Source of the DNA: Burkholderiales bacterium
GTDB lineage: Bacteria; Pseudomonadota; Gammaproteobacteria; Burkholderiales; Casimicrobiaceae
Direction: 5' to 3'
Length of the DNA stretch: 53,167 bases
Assembly: GCA_031277215.1 (NCBI GenBank)
Contig: JAITMR010000030.1
Coordinates: 1-53,167 of the forward strand
The notes beneath the pieces are model-generated. The model did not search any database and was not told the DNA's origin. It saw only the letters and a list, made by a program, of their open reading frames with translations. Positions 18,801 to 26,492 of this stretch are shown here, in pieces. Numbering within the stretch: position 1 is the first letter of the stretch; each line of letters begins with the position of its first letter. The position numbers and the translations under genes are program-made.

Positions 18801-19369
18801 ATGTATGAACATGCTATAGCCGAGCCAGCCCACGAAGGAACCGTTGAAGGGGTGCATGTTTGTTCCTTCGCGTCTGCCAAATTACTAAGATAGCCATAGC
18901 CCATTTCTGGATTGACTACTGAACCTTTCATCTCAACCCAGTTCGAATGAGAGTAAAAGTCTTGAAGCGTATGGGTGGCACGACCTATTTTCTTACGAGC
19001 TTCGTCAAAAAAAGCTTTCCTGATGTCATTAACGCCATCGTCTGCCTGGGATTTTACTATGCTGCTGCACTCAGAAAGTCTTTCATCGTCACAATGCCAA
19101 ATTGGAAGCGCTTTTCGCTCCCCGCTATCCACCGAAGCATTATTATTAGCTATGGTATCTCGAACGTTCCTCATATTAGTGGTGTAAGGCGTGCCGCTTG
19201 GCCCATAGCCATAAACAGCGTAAATTTCATCCAATGCCTCAAGGACGATTCGCGTATGGTGTTCGCCCGGAACGAGATAGTCGGGAACAAACGTACGCGC
19301 AGGCAGGCTAATCGTTAACAATACCGCAAGCGCGAACCAAATGTTTATAAATCGGTAAAGCTTTTTCAT
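15809..19369 (-). CDS. Large secreted protein: HET-C/VWA7-like region, VWA domain, RCC1-type repeats
   Basis: 1186 residues from MKKLYRFINIW, which begins a signal peptide (cleavage probably after LPARTF). Around residues 131-148, 'ATHTLQDFYSHSNWVEM' is the hallmark of the N-terminal region of HET-C/VWA7-like proteins. A VWA domain follows with a MIDAS-like DTTGS at about 300. After Ig-like beta regions, the last 350 residues are at least five RCC1-type blade repeats ('GQVWAWGDN'-like units such as VWTWGHNLYGQLGN and VFTWGQTGGSAF). The combination suggests a secreted adhesion or effector protein. Its target is unknown. The gene is low in GC compared with neighbours and lies in a three-gene cluster flanked by repeats. 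Confidence 0.8.
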   Translation of the reverse strand: MKKLYRFINIWFALAVLLTISLPARTFVPDYLVPGEHHTRIVLEALDEIYAVYGYGPSGTPYTTNMRNVRDTIANNNASVDSGERKALPIWHCDDERLSECSSIVKSQADDGVNDIRKAFFDEARKKIGRATHTLQDFYSHSNWVEMKGSVVNPEMGYGYLSNLADAKEQTCTPSTVPSWAGSAIACSYMGSGSILVDTGKLTSGYFVTGSVTLPPGKCSHGGSLDGGLLGPDLRDGINKDSSACWFGTLVISPHSTYHHAAAIAAKRATVEYFQKIRAAVNDEELFKQFLGFGPSLGFAIDTTGSMAEDIAGVKNSVLKIVTDRLGTEEEPSEYVLTIINDPIVPPALKTSEHTVFLNRLFSLYAGYGGSGGDCPELYGQGTYNAVAALGKGSTLLTYTDASIKDSMNALLALMLASSKNIKIITGLSGSCETEKAMVLGAGVAMTQGQENTAIAKAALGPKAYLYNDLYYTISEMTGGQVFIINRSEAGKLAELSDILFSNYYTGLMSVADNLDGGNVKSYELNVDSRLDKLSISISLLKSANVTVLRPDGTAVSGNDVSVNVLSLSQAVSFEIDSPAVGNWKIILEGEGKFTVNVAGSSPLSFDKLRFVELGGRLNLSYYEIVGYPVAGTKQNVEATISDDTSDVHFEFRSKDGALLNSVVLNVVDAYPGTKTVFMSEDVTLPIEPFRVYAVGKDANGNDFQRALSNTIVPQTVAVKGPENQNLPLDTDTAYTFKVTNYGNADNLFFAAIDDRGFVVSLTPATAPVGTGETVDVNVVLNPGAANAVGTLSTLTFMALPMSAMGDPSMLGNYAIVEGRVVDKEASISVAQGSLITTGTSINENGEVFVWGFRGSGQQGNGKTSVSSAAKPEKVNTLSNVVSLVGGAYHLLALDQDGNVSGWGQSGYGETGCKPNSGIYTHTPCIALSNATQIATGEYFSVALDKNGKVWTWGHNLYGQLGNDNNKNSQTPVNVNLNGEKARLIGGAYEGAFAVTEEGHVWAWGDNEASGLGIQGTKYGVQQIIRTPTLVANLTPYASRITYIAGGNGWGEALLDDGTVIGWGLHAALGQGTTATSVSSPVPVEILRNVKQLYARYVGSVALTEDGKVFTWGQTGGSAFKMIYGEKPTLRPTVGAVKEIGGGKEHVFYKTEDGALYGVGYNDLYKLNTDKCCAPNIDWPGVSIGY

Positions 19370-19483
19370 AACAGCAATGCTCCTTCTAAGAGTTAATCGA
19401 AACAACGCAACCCCCAGGGCCTTGAAATTTAACGAATCGTTCGATACTTCTGCGGCACGCTTCAAGGCTGTAGTTAATTAAAA

Positions 19484-20101
19484 CTATTCATGCTTTCTCA
19501 CTTTCTTTTGCCGATCCTTTTTGAACTCGGAAAGAGTGTGCCAGTACTTTGTCTCCATCAGTTCGTTAACATGATTGGGTTTGTTATATAAAAATACCTT
19601 CTGATCCTCTGTTATTTTTTTTGATTTGATAACGCTGTTCATAGTTTCGATAGCGCGCTGTCCGCGCATTGCCAACAAAATCGTCATGGCGCTTTCTAAA
19701 TACTGAAGCTCTTTGAGGTCGTAATCTTTACGTTCGTAGTTAAAGTTAATGTACTCTTCCGCCAAAAGCGTCCAATCGTCATCAGTCAGCCTCTTGTGCA
19801 ATGTGTACAGCCGGTCTGTACGTGGCCAGCGAGTTATGCCTAACTCGCGCTTAGTTGTCCAACCAACGGTGTCGAGCATTTGTTTTTCCAGTTCCTTGAT
19901 CCTTTTCTGCTTCTCTGATCCGTCTGGAATGGTTGCAAAGGTATCCGGCAGTATAGTCGCGCTGTTTTGCGGCTTAGCCGTGCTTCGCGCTTCGGGGAAC
20001 TTCGTTTCCGGTTGAATCGCCTGCGGCGCTGGCGAGCCCACCTCCATTGCGTTGGACAACAGGGCAAAACTCAAAATAATCATAGCGATAAATATTTTCA
20101 T
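19484..20101 (-). CDS. Hypothetical exported protein, paralogue of the next gene's N-terminal domain
   Basis: 205 residues from MKIFIAMIILSF, a clear signal peptide ending near LLSNAM. The mature part is charged and helical. It shares 'KQKRIKELEKQML', 'TVGW' and 'RTDRLYTLHKRLTDDDWTLL' with the N-terminal half of the gene at 20147, so the two arose by duplication; this one lacks the Sel1 repeats. I do not recognise the domain. It lies between the VWA/RCC1 gene and its paralogue on the same strand, with a short gap of about 45 bases, which suggests one transcription unit. Confidence 0.7.
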   Translation of the reverse strand: MKIFIAMIILSFALLSNAMEVGSPAPQAIQPETKFPEARSTAKPQNSATILPDTFATIPDGSEKQKRIKELEKQMLDTVGWTTKRELGITRWPRTDRLYTLHKRLTDDDWTLLAEEYINFNYERKDYDLKELQYLESAMTILLAMRGQRAIETMNSVIKSKKITEDQKVFLYNKPNHVNELMETKYWHTLSEFKKDRQKKVRKHE

Positions 20102-20146
20102 ACTGTCCTCGCGTTTCTTTGGCACATGCCTCAAGGCTGTAATTGT

Positions 20147-21154
20147 TTAGTCCAGCCGTTCATTCAGTTGCGCATAGCCATCACAACCTCGGTCGTTTCC
20201 GAGGTCACATGTTTTTTTGTAATACGCTTTTGCTTCAGAATAATTTTTTTCCACACCCCTGCCTTGGTAGTAAACGCCCGCAAGATTCATACAGCTCTCT
20301 GCGTAGTGAGCAGCACAAGCTTTTTCATACAACTTCTTTGCTTTTAAGAAATCTTGCTTCATCCCGTTTCCCCTATCGTACAAACGAGCAAGGCCGAAAC
20401 AAGCGAGCATTTCATCGGCGGCACAGGCCTTTTCGTAGAGTTCTCTTGCTTTCAGAAAAGATGGCTTTTTACGATAGCCTTCTCTTTCATATAAAAAGCC
20501 AAGAGCTGCACAAGCGGACATTTCGTTCGCCTTACAGGACTTTTCCTGATCCTTTCTGTATTCGGGAACATCAGACCAGTATCTGGTTTCCATGCCATTT
20601 TTAAAAAATTTCATACTGTCTTTAACAAAACGCGTTTTGCTATACAAAAGCGTTTTCTGTTCTTTCGCTATATTTTTTGATTCGATAATTTTATTTAGTT
20701 TATTGATAGAGTCTTGTCCATGCATTGCCAATAAAACCCTTAGCGCCTCCTCCAAATCCAAGATGTCCTTGTGGCCATGATCGAAATTAATATACATATC
20801 TGCGAGAAGCCACCAATCGCTATCAACAAGATTTTTATGCAACTTGTACAATCTGTCTGCGCGTGGCCCCCTGTTAAGCGTCAAAACTCCATAACGCCCA
20901 CTTCTCCAGCCGACAGTTCCAAGCATTTGTTTTTCCAGTTCCTTGATCCTTTTCTGTTTATCCGGCCCATCTGGAATCACATCATAAATATCTGAACGTT
21001 CCGTGCTGCTCTGCGGCATAGATGAGCTTTGTGCTTCAGTGGCTTTTATTTCTGGTTGATTTGTTTGTGTAATAGGTAAATCCGCTTTTGCAGCGTTTAC
21101 TGACAAAGCAAAGCTCAAAGTAATGACTGCTTTGCAAGATTGTTTGAAAAACAT
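20147..21154 (-). CDS. Exported Sel1-repeat (TPR-like) protein
   Basis: 335 residues from MFFKQSCKAVITLSF, a signal peptide ending near VNAAKA. Residues up to about 215 match the paralogue at 19484. The C-terminal third holds three to four Sel1-like repeats with regular cysteines: 'CAALGFLYEREG', 'ACFGLARLYDRGNG', 'SCMNLAGVYYQGRG'. Each repeat is followed by 'KARELYEKACAA'-type helices. Sel1 proteins are usually periplasmic scaffolds or inhibitors. The Cys pairs resemble those of HcpA-like beta-lactamase-related repeat proteins. The partner is unknown, but co-location with the VWA/RCC1 protein suggests a shared function. Confidence 0.78.
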   Translation of the reverse strand: MFFKQSCKAVITLSFALSVNAAKADLPITQTNQPEIKATEAQSSSMPQSSTERSDIYDVIPDGPDKQKRIKELEKQMLGTVGWRSGRYGVLTLNRGPRADRLYKLHKNLVDSDWWLLADMYINFDHGHKDILDLEEALRVLLAMHGQDSINKLNKIIESKNIAKEQKTLLYSKTRFVKDSMKFFKNGMETRYWSDVPEYRKDQEKSCKANEMSACAALGFLYEREGYRKKPSFLKARELYEKACAADEMLACFGLARLYDRGNGMKQDFLKAKKLYEKACAAHYAESCMNLAGVYYQGRGVEKNYSEAKAYYKKTCDLGNDRGCDGYAQLNERLD

Positions 21155-21340
21155 TTTTTGCGTCCTTTTGTTGAACAACCATTCTTCTCCGAAGAATGTT
21201 GGCATGTTGCGTCAAAAATTTATTTTTTGCAACGCATAAATAAATTTTTGGCGTATGAATTGTTAACAAATGTAGCGCGTCGCCATGAGACGACGCAGAC
21301 AAACAAACCTACTTTAAGGAACCTCTGAACAATTCACGAA

Positions 21341-21545
21341 GCACCGTCATTCCCGCGTGTATTTAGCGGGAATCCAGCGTCTTTTGTTTTTCACGCGAAG
21401 GCGCGATGTGTGAGTTCACGACTCCGTTGGAAAAAGTCACGAAGCGCCGTCATTTCCGCGTGCGTCCCTGTCCAAAATCGCTGTGTAGTTAGACGGGAAA
21501 AAGACACTGGATTCCCGCTAAATACACGCGGGAATGACTGAATGA
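21341..21545. repeat. Intergenic repeat block, right flank of the VWA/RCC1 region
   Basis: An ATTCCCGCG...AGCGGGAATCCAG inverted repeat at about 21348-21378 is followed by TTTTCACGCGAAGGCGCG and a CGACTCCGTTGGAAAAAG module. A second, enlarged inverted repeat follows (about 21445-21535) containing CCAAAATCGCTGTG and ending ATTCCCGCTAAATACACGCGGGAAT. The first 100 bases directly repeat 15623-15721. From 21155 to 21701 no gene is visible. Confidence 0.78.
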
Positions 21546-21701
21546 TTTGTTCAGAGTTTCTTTAAAAATAGTTTTGCGTCTTGACCGCAACCAAAGGCGT
21601 TGTACGCATCGTCGTGAAGCGACAATTTTCAACTGCGCGTTTCTGAAGTTTTTCTTATTATGGCTATTGGTACGAGAGGTTTGGCGTATCTTGATCAGGG
21701 A

Positions 21702-22970
21702 TCAGGATTTGGGGTTGATTTCTGGTAGCCACTGCATCACCCGTTTTGCTGCGCCACGATGTTCTTCCAAAAAACGAAGGCCCGCGTCGTGCATGGTTTG
21801 TCTTGCTTCATCGTCCCGCAATAAGGTTCCGGCTCGAATGATGAGTTGATCGGCGCTGTCCACTCGTAAGACAGCGCCTGTGGCGCAAGCGGTGTTACTG
21901 ATGTCTTTGAAGTTGAAGGTGTGCGACCCAATGAGTGCTGGTGTGCCTATCGCCAGTGGTTCCAGAAGGTTTTGTCCGCCAAGAGGCAGCAGGCTGCCGC
22001 CGACGAAAGCAAGATCGGCTGCGGCGTAATAGGCGAACATTTCGCCCATCGAATCGCCAAGCACGAACGCAACGTCCGGTGGCACATCGCATTCGTCACT
22101 GCGTTTGACGAACGCCAGGCCTTGCGTGCGCAGTTGTTCGGCAACGCTTTCAAAGCGCTCCGGATGGCGTGGCACGATCACGGTCAAGGTTTCCGGCGGC
22201 AAGGCGTTCGGGTGGCGACGCATCGCGTCAAGTAGCAGCGCTTCTTCTCCATCGCGCGTCGATGCCGCAATCCAGACGAGGCGTTGGCCGAAACGTTGAC
22301 GCAAAACAGCGCCCAACGTCCGCACGTTTTCCGGTACGTCGATATCAAATTTGAGATTGCCGGTCACCACCGCATTGCGCACGCCGAGCGTTTGCAACTG
22401 TTGCGCGTCGCCTTCTGTTTGCGCGGCAACACCCGTGAACGCTGAGAAGATCGGACGGGTAAATGACGCAAAACGCGCATAATGCGCGGCGGAGCGTTCC
22501 GACATGCGGGCGTTGATGAGAAAACAGGGAATGTTGCGGTTTGCGCATTCGGAAACGACATGGGGCCATACTTCGGTTTCCATCAGCAGCGCCCATTTCG
22601 GTCGAATGTGATCGAGGAATGCTCGCACAGCAAAACGGTAATCGTAAGGAAGCCACAATTGCGTGACGCGCTTACCGAACAAGGCGGCGCCCGTGGCGCG
22701 TCCGGTGGCCGTCATGTGTGTTAATACGATGGGTGTGCCGGGATAACGTTGTTCAAGCAATGCAATCAACGGCGCGGCGGCGCGTGTTTCTCCGACGGAA
22801 ACCGCGTGAATCCAGAGCGTGCCACGCATGGGCGGCGTAGTGTAACGTCCAAAACGTTCGCCAATGTTTTTCCGGTAGCCCGAACTTTTGCGGCCACGCC
22901 ACCATAGGCGAACAAACAACAACGGCAAAAGCAACGCGCCGAGCAATGAGTAACACATGCGCCAAAACAT
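21702..22970 (-). CDS. waaA: 3-deoxy-D-manno-octulosonic acid (Kdo) transferase
   Basis: 422 residues, the usual length. It attaches Kdo to lipid A at the inner membrane. An N-terminal membrane anchor (LLGALLLPLLFVRLWW) is followed by 'WIHAVSVGETRAAAPLI', whose Glu61 corresponds to the catalytic base. 'VLTHMTATGRATG', 'MRHPNALPPETLTVIVPRHPER' (in part) and 'FVGGSLLPLGGQNLLEP' are typical of the GT30 fold. The ATG overlaps the waaC stop (TGATG). Confidence 0.95.
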   Translation of the reverse strand: MFWRMCYSLLGALLLPLLFVRLWWRGRKSSGYRKNIGERFGRYTTPPMRGTLWIHAVSVGETRAAAPLIALLEQRYPGTPIVLTHMTATGRATGAALFGKRVTQLWLPYDYRFAVRAFLDHIRPKWALLMETEVWPHVVSECANRNIPCFLINARMSERSAAHYARFASFTRPIFSAFTGVAAQTEGDAQQLQTLGVRNAVVTGNLKFDIDVPENVRTLGAVLRQRFGQRLVWIAASTRDGEEALLLDAMRRHPNALPPETLTVIVPRHPERFESVAEQLRTQGLAFVKRSDECDVPPDVAFVLGDSMGEMFAYYAAADLAFVGGSLLPLGGQNLLEPLAIGTPALIGSHTFNFKDISNTACATGAVLRVDSADQLIIRAGTLLRDDEARQTMHDAGLRFLEEHRGAAKRVMQWLPEINPKS

Positions 22971-24106
22971 CAGGCACCTTCCTGTTCGTGCGAGGTGTTT
23001 GTTAAACTGTTAGAGCATTTTTGGCTTAAGTTATTGGCGTCGCGCTTTGCCCCACTCTCTCCTTGGGGGAGAGGGGCAGGGGGAGAGGGGCATTCTCTCC
23101 CGCGAGGAGAGAGGGTGAAAGATGTATGCGCTTGAAGCGAAATCGCGCTAACGGTTTCCAGCACGGCATCGACTTCGGGCGGCGCTCCTGTTTCGCCCAG
23201 ATCAACAGCATGTTCGCCCTGAACACCAACACCCAGGCGGCAAGGTGACGTGGCGGTAAAAATCGCTACGGTCGGCGTGCCCAGCGCCGCCGACCAATGA
23301 GTTAGACCCGTATCGACGCCTGCTGCCCAGGTTGCTTTTTTCAGCAAAACGGCCAGCTCCGGCAACGATGCTTTCGGTAGCACGCGAGCGTTCTCATGAC
23401 CAACCGCCAGCCTCTCGCTGCGCGCTTGCTCTTTCGCGTTGCCCCAGGGCAACAACACCTGAAGCCCGCGGTGATGACAGGCGTGAATCAGGGCGTGCCA
23501 ACGATCTTCCGGCCATAGCTTGTCATCGCGCGATGTGGCATGCAGCAGCATCACATAGGGCGTTTCCGGTGGCGTCAGCAGCGCGTTCGACGACGGCGAC
23601 GGTTCTTCCCAAGCCCACTGCCAGCGCGGCAGGCCTTCAGGGACGTAATGCAACGCGGCGGCAGTCAGTTGCCGACAACGCTCAACAAAATGCAACTCAC
23701 GCGACACGGCGTGCGTGACCTGATACAGCGGACACGCCAGCGGCTCACGAATCGACGCACGATTAAAGCCGTGGCGTTTGCCGAACGCAGCCCGCGCAAT
23801 CAACGCGCTTTTGACTTGCTCGTTGAGGTCGATCACGATGTCGTAGCGGGTTTCACGCAACGTTTGCCGGAACGCGGCAAGTTCGCGCCAACTCTGCGGG
23901 TCGTACCACCGTCGCCGCCAGCGCCGTAACGCAAAGGGGATGACCCGACGAGCGCCTGCCAGCTGCGGCACCGCAGCGAACGCTTCCTCGGCCACCCAAT
24001 CAACCTGCGCGTCGGGCAGCGCCCTGCGGATATCATGAAGCACCGCGCTGGCGTAAACGACATCGCCCAGCGAAGAAGTACGAATGATCAGAATGGAAGC
24101 GGACAT
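22970..24106 (-). CDS. waaC: LPS heptosyltransferase I with a repeat-derived C-terminal tail
   Basis: 378 residues from MSASILIIRTSSLGDVVYA, the family start. It adds the first heptose to Kdo-lipid A. 'DVVYASAVLHDI', 'LLHATSRDDKLWPEDRW' and 'AGVDTGLTHWSAALGTPTVAIF' mark the two GT9 domains. After about residue 325 the protein runs into a tail of about 50 residues with 'CPSPPAPLPQGESG'. The DNA of this tail (about 23040-23105) is the GC-rich CTCTCCCC/GGGGGAGAGG intergenic repeat module. The native C-terminus was therefore probably replaced or extended by a repeat insertion. Coupled to waaA. Confidence 0.9.
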   Translation of the reverse strand: MSASILIIRTSSLGDVVYASAVLHDIRRALPDAQVDWVAEEAFAAVPQLAGARRVIPFALRRWRRRWYDPQSWRELAAFRQTLRETRYDIVIDLNEQVKSALIARAAFGKRHGFNRASIREPLACPLYQVTHAVSRELHFVERCRQLTAAALHYVPEGLPRWQWAWEEPSPSSNALLTPPETPYVMLLHATSRDDKLWPEDRWHALIHACHHRGLQVLLPWGNAKEQARSERLAVGHENARVLPKASLPELAVLLKKATWAAGVDTGLTHWSAALGTPTVAIFTATSPCRLGVGVQGEHAVDLGETGAPPEVDAVLETVSAISLQAHTSFTLSPRGRECPSPPAPLPQGESGAKRDANNLSQKCSNSLTNTSHEQEGA

Positions 24107-24214
24107 GTAAAGTACCGTGCAAAGGGCTGCGCAAGGGTAAACGGGATACGGCATTGTAAAACAATAGCGCTCCGAATTCCGCCGGAGGCGACGAAACCGG
24201 AAAAGCGAGCGATA

Positions 24215-25051
24215 ATGAGCGTGTCTGAAAGATCAGAGCATCTTATGTCCTCTTCTTCCGCAACCTTACCGCTGTCGCTGGCACTCATCACCCAAAACGC
24301 AGGGAGTGAATTGGCTGCGTGTTTGGCGTCGGCGCCGTTCGCGGAGGAGATCATTATTGTGGACTCCGGAAGCACGGATGAAACGCGCCGCATTGCCGAA
24401 CAATTCGGCGCCCGGTTTATCGAGCAGCCCTGGCTGGGCTTTGGCCTGCAAAAAAACATCGCGGTGAAAGCAGCGCGAAACGATTGGGTGTTGTGCCTGG
24501 ACGCCGACGAGCGCATCAGCGATGCGCTGGCGCAAACCATCGCCGCTGTTTTTTCACAACCGGAAAATGAACGAGCCGCGGCGTATGCGCTGTGCCGCCG
24601 CAACCGATTTTTCGAGCGCTGGTTATCGCACGGCGAAGGTTATCCTGATTGGACGGTGCGCTTATTCGACCGCCGACGGGCGCGTTGGAGTGATGATGCC
24701 GTGCACGAGAAAGTGCTTGTCGATGGGAAAACAGCGCGTTTGCGAGGCGATTTATTGCACGCTTCGGCTGAATCGCTCGACACTTATCTGGCAAAACAAA
24801 ATCGTTACACCACTGTACAAGCCGAACGGTTGTTTGCTGCGGGTGTGCGTACCAGCGCCTGGCAGATGCTCGCTTCACCGCTGGCACGTTTTTTCCGCTT
24901 TTATATCGTTAAGCGAGGCTTTCTCGACGGAGCCGCCGGTTTTGCGCACATCGCCATCGGCGCCTTTGCGAGTTTTCTCAAACATGCCAAACTCTATGCG
25001 TTGCAAAAGCGCACCATAGAAAAAACGCACCGTGGCCCTCCCACATCATGA
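24215..25051 (+). CDS. Family 2 glycosyltransferase (LPS core type)
   Basis: 278 residues from the ATG at 24215; the ATG at 24245 is an alternative. 'LSLALITQNAGSELAACL', 'IIIVDSGSTDETRRIAEQFG' and the metal-binding 'CLDADERIS' are the GT2 fold elements of the WaaE/KdtX-like subgroup, which adds glucose to the inner core in some Gram-negatives. The C-terminus has hydrophobic segments (FRFYIVKRGFLDGAAGFAH) suggesting membrane association. It is divergent from waaC and coupled by ATGA to the epimerase gene. The sugar and acceptor are inferred only from context. Confidence 0.85.
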   Translation: MSVSERSEHLMSSSSATLPLSLALITQNAGSELAACLASAPFAEEIIIVDSGSTDETRRIAEQFGARFIEQPWLGFGLQKNIAVKAARNDWVLCLDADERISDALAQTIAAVFSQPENERAAAYALCRRNRFFERWLSHGEGYPDWTVRLFDRRRARWSDDAVHEKVLVDGKTARLRGDLLHASAESLDTYLAKQNRYTTVQAERLFAAGVRTSAWQMLASPLARFFRFYIVKRGFLDGAAGFAHIAIGAFASFLKHAKLYALQKRTIEKTHRGPPTS

Positions 25052-26154
25052 CCGATTCCTTTCCTTCTTTTTCCAAACACGATCATGTCCTCGTCACCGG
25101 CTGCGCCGGATTTATTGGCATGCATGTTGCCGAACGTTTGTGCGGTGACGGCGTGCGCGTAACCGGCGTTGATAACTTTGAGCCGTATTACGATCCGGCG
25201 TTGAAGGAAGCGCGGTCTGCGAGGCTTGTAACGTTGCCGCAATTTTCGTTGCGCCGCCTTGATTTGGCCGATGCCGATGCAACACGCGCCTTGTTTTGCG
25301 ATGGCGGCTTTACCTGCGTCATTCATCTGGCGGCACAGGCGGGGGTGCGTTATTCGCTCGAACACCCGGAGGTCTATCTTCGGAACAACGTAACGGCCTT
25401 TGGACATGTTCTCGAAGGTTGTCGACATTATGGCGTCCGGCACCTTGTTTATGCGTCCTCTTCATCCGTGTACGGCGCCAATCATACGCTGCCGTTTTCC
25501 GAAGACCAGCGAACCGACCACCCCGTCAGCTTGTATGCGGCAACGAAAAAAGCCAACGAATTGATGGCGCACAGCTACAGCCACTTATTCAAACTGCCGA
25601 CAACAGGATTGCGTTTCTTCACTGTCTATGGCCCGTGGGGGCGACCCGACATGTCGCCGATGCTGTTTGCCGACGCGATTCTATCTGGAAAACCGATCAA
25701 AGTATTCAATTACGGAAAGATGCAGCGCGACTATACCTTTATCGACGACATCGTCGAAGGCGTTGTGCGTGTTGCTACGCGCTTGCCGGACACGATTGGG
25801 GAAAACCCCCCGTCCGCCCCCGACCCAAAACATTTCGGGGGCAACCTCTCCGGCGGCCATCCCCTTTCAAAAGGGAGCAAGGAGGGAGTCGAGCGCGACG
25901 TGCCCTACGCGATCTACAACATCGGCGGTAATAACGCCGTGGCGCTGGAAACCTTCATTGATACGCTATCGCGTGTTCTCGGAAAGAACGCGATCCGCGA
26001 CTATCAGGCGATGCAGTCGGGCGATGTTGTGGCAACTTACGCTGACGTATCGCGTCTTGAAAAAGTCACTGCCTTTGCGCCACGCACCCCTCTTGAAGAG
26101 GGATTAAAACGATTTGCCGAATGGTATGTGGCGTGGCGAGAATCCAAAACATAA
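25048..26154 (+). CDS. NAD-dependent epimerase, UDP-glucuronate 4-epimerase-like, with an in-frame repeat insertion
   Basis: 368 residues, about 30 longer than usual. The Rossmann motif VTGCAGFIG (Gly18, 21, 24), 'SSSSVYG', the YAATKK catalytic pair and 'RFFTVYGPWGRPDM' identify an extended SDR. 'VFNYGKMQRDYTFIDDIVEG' is typical of UDP-glucuronate 4-epimerases, which make UDP-galacturonate. Residues about 251-284 ('NPPSAPDPKHFGGNLSGG' and on) are encoded by DNA resembling the intergenic 70-base module (CCCGACCCAAAACATTTCGG). They split the 'GENPP...YAIYNIGG' surface. The frame stays open, so the enzyme may tolerate it. Confidence 0.88.
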   Translation: MTDSFPSFSKHDHVLVTGCAGFIGMHVAERLCGDGVRVTGVDNFEPYYDPALKEARSARLVTLPQFSLRRLDLADADATRALFCDGGFTCVIHLAAQAGVRYSLEHPEVYLRNNVTAFGHVLEGCRHYGVRHLVYASSSSVYGANHTLPFSEDQRTDHPVSLYAATKKANELMAHSYSHLFKLPTTGLRFFTVYGPWGRPDMSPMLFADAILSGKPIKVFNYGKMQRDYTFIDDIVEGVVRVATRLPDTIGENPPSAPDPKHFGGNLSGGHPLSKGSKEGVERDVPYAIYNIGGNNAVALETFIDTLSRVLGKNAIRDYQAMQSGDVVATYADVSRLEKVTAFAPRTPLEEGLKRFAEWYVAWRESKT

Positions 26155-26262
26155 GCTGGGGGCGCAACGAATCCGAATAAACACATAAGGTGGAAAAAGC
26201 CAAGTGCGACCACCAATAAAGACTCACGCGGAGCACGCGAAGGCAGCACAGCGCCCACTCAT

Positions 26263-26485
26263 TCATTTCTTGCTTTTTGATACGATCCTTTCCGTTTTAT
26301 AGTCCCGAAGAACTCGGTCTTTGTCTTCATCCTTAATGGCGAACACCTTTTTTATTGTCGCGCCTATAAACAACCGCAACGTTGTTTTCGCACTTCACAT
26401 TGTAGATAACTTTTTGGGTGCTGTAGTCGAGCACCTGCGTATTAACACAGTCCAAAAGGATTAGAGGGGTTATGGCGGCAGACAT
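26263..26485 (-). pseudogene. Small gene with a homopolymer frameshift, downstream of the coiled-coil gene
   Basis: From the ATG at 26485 (MSAAITPLILLDCVNTQVLD...) a frame runs 50 codons to a TAA at 26333. The A6 run at about 26346-26351 sits where the downstream frame changes. Removing one A joins it to 'KVFAIKDEDKDRVLRDYKTE' and a stop at 26263, giving about 73 residues. Both halves look like protein and the second half has no start of its own. Either the gene is broken or the run is a sequencing error. The function is not recognised. It follows the 26493 gene by 7 bases and is probably the third gene of that operon. Confidence 0.5.
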
Positions 26486-26492
26486 GCCGTTT

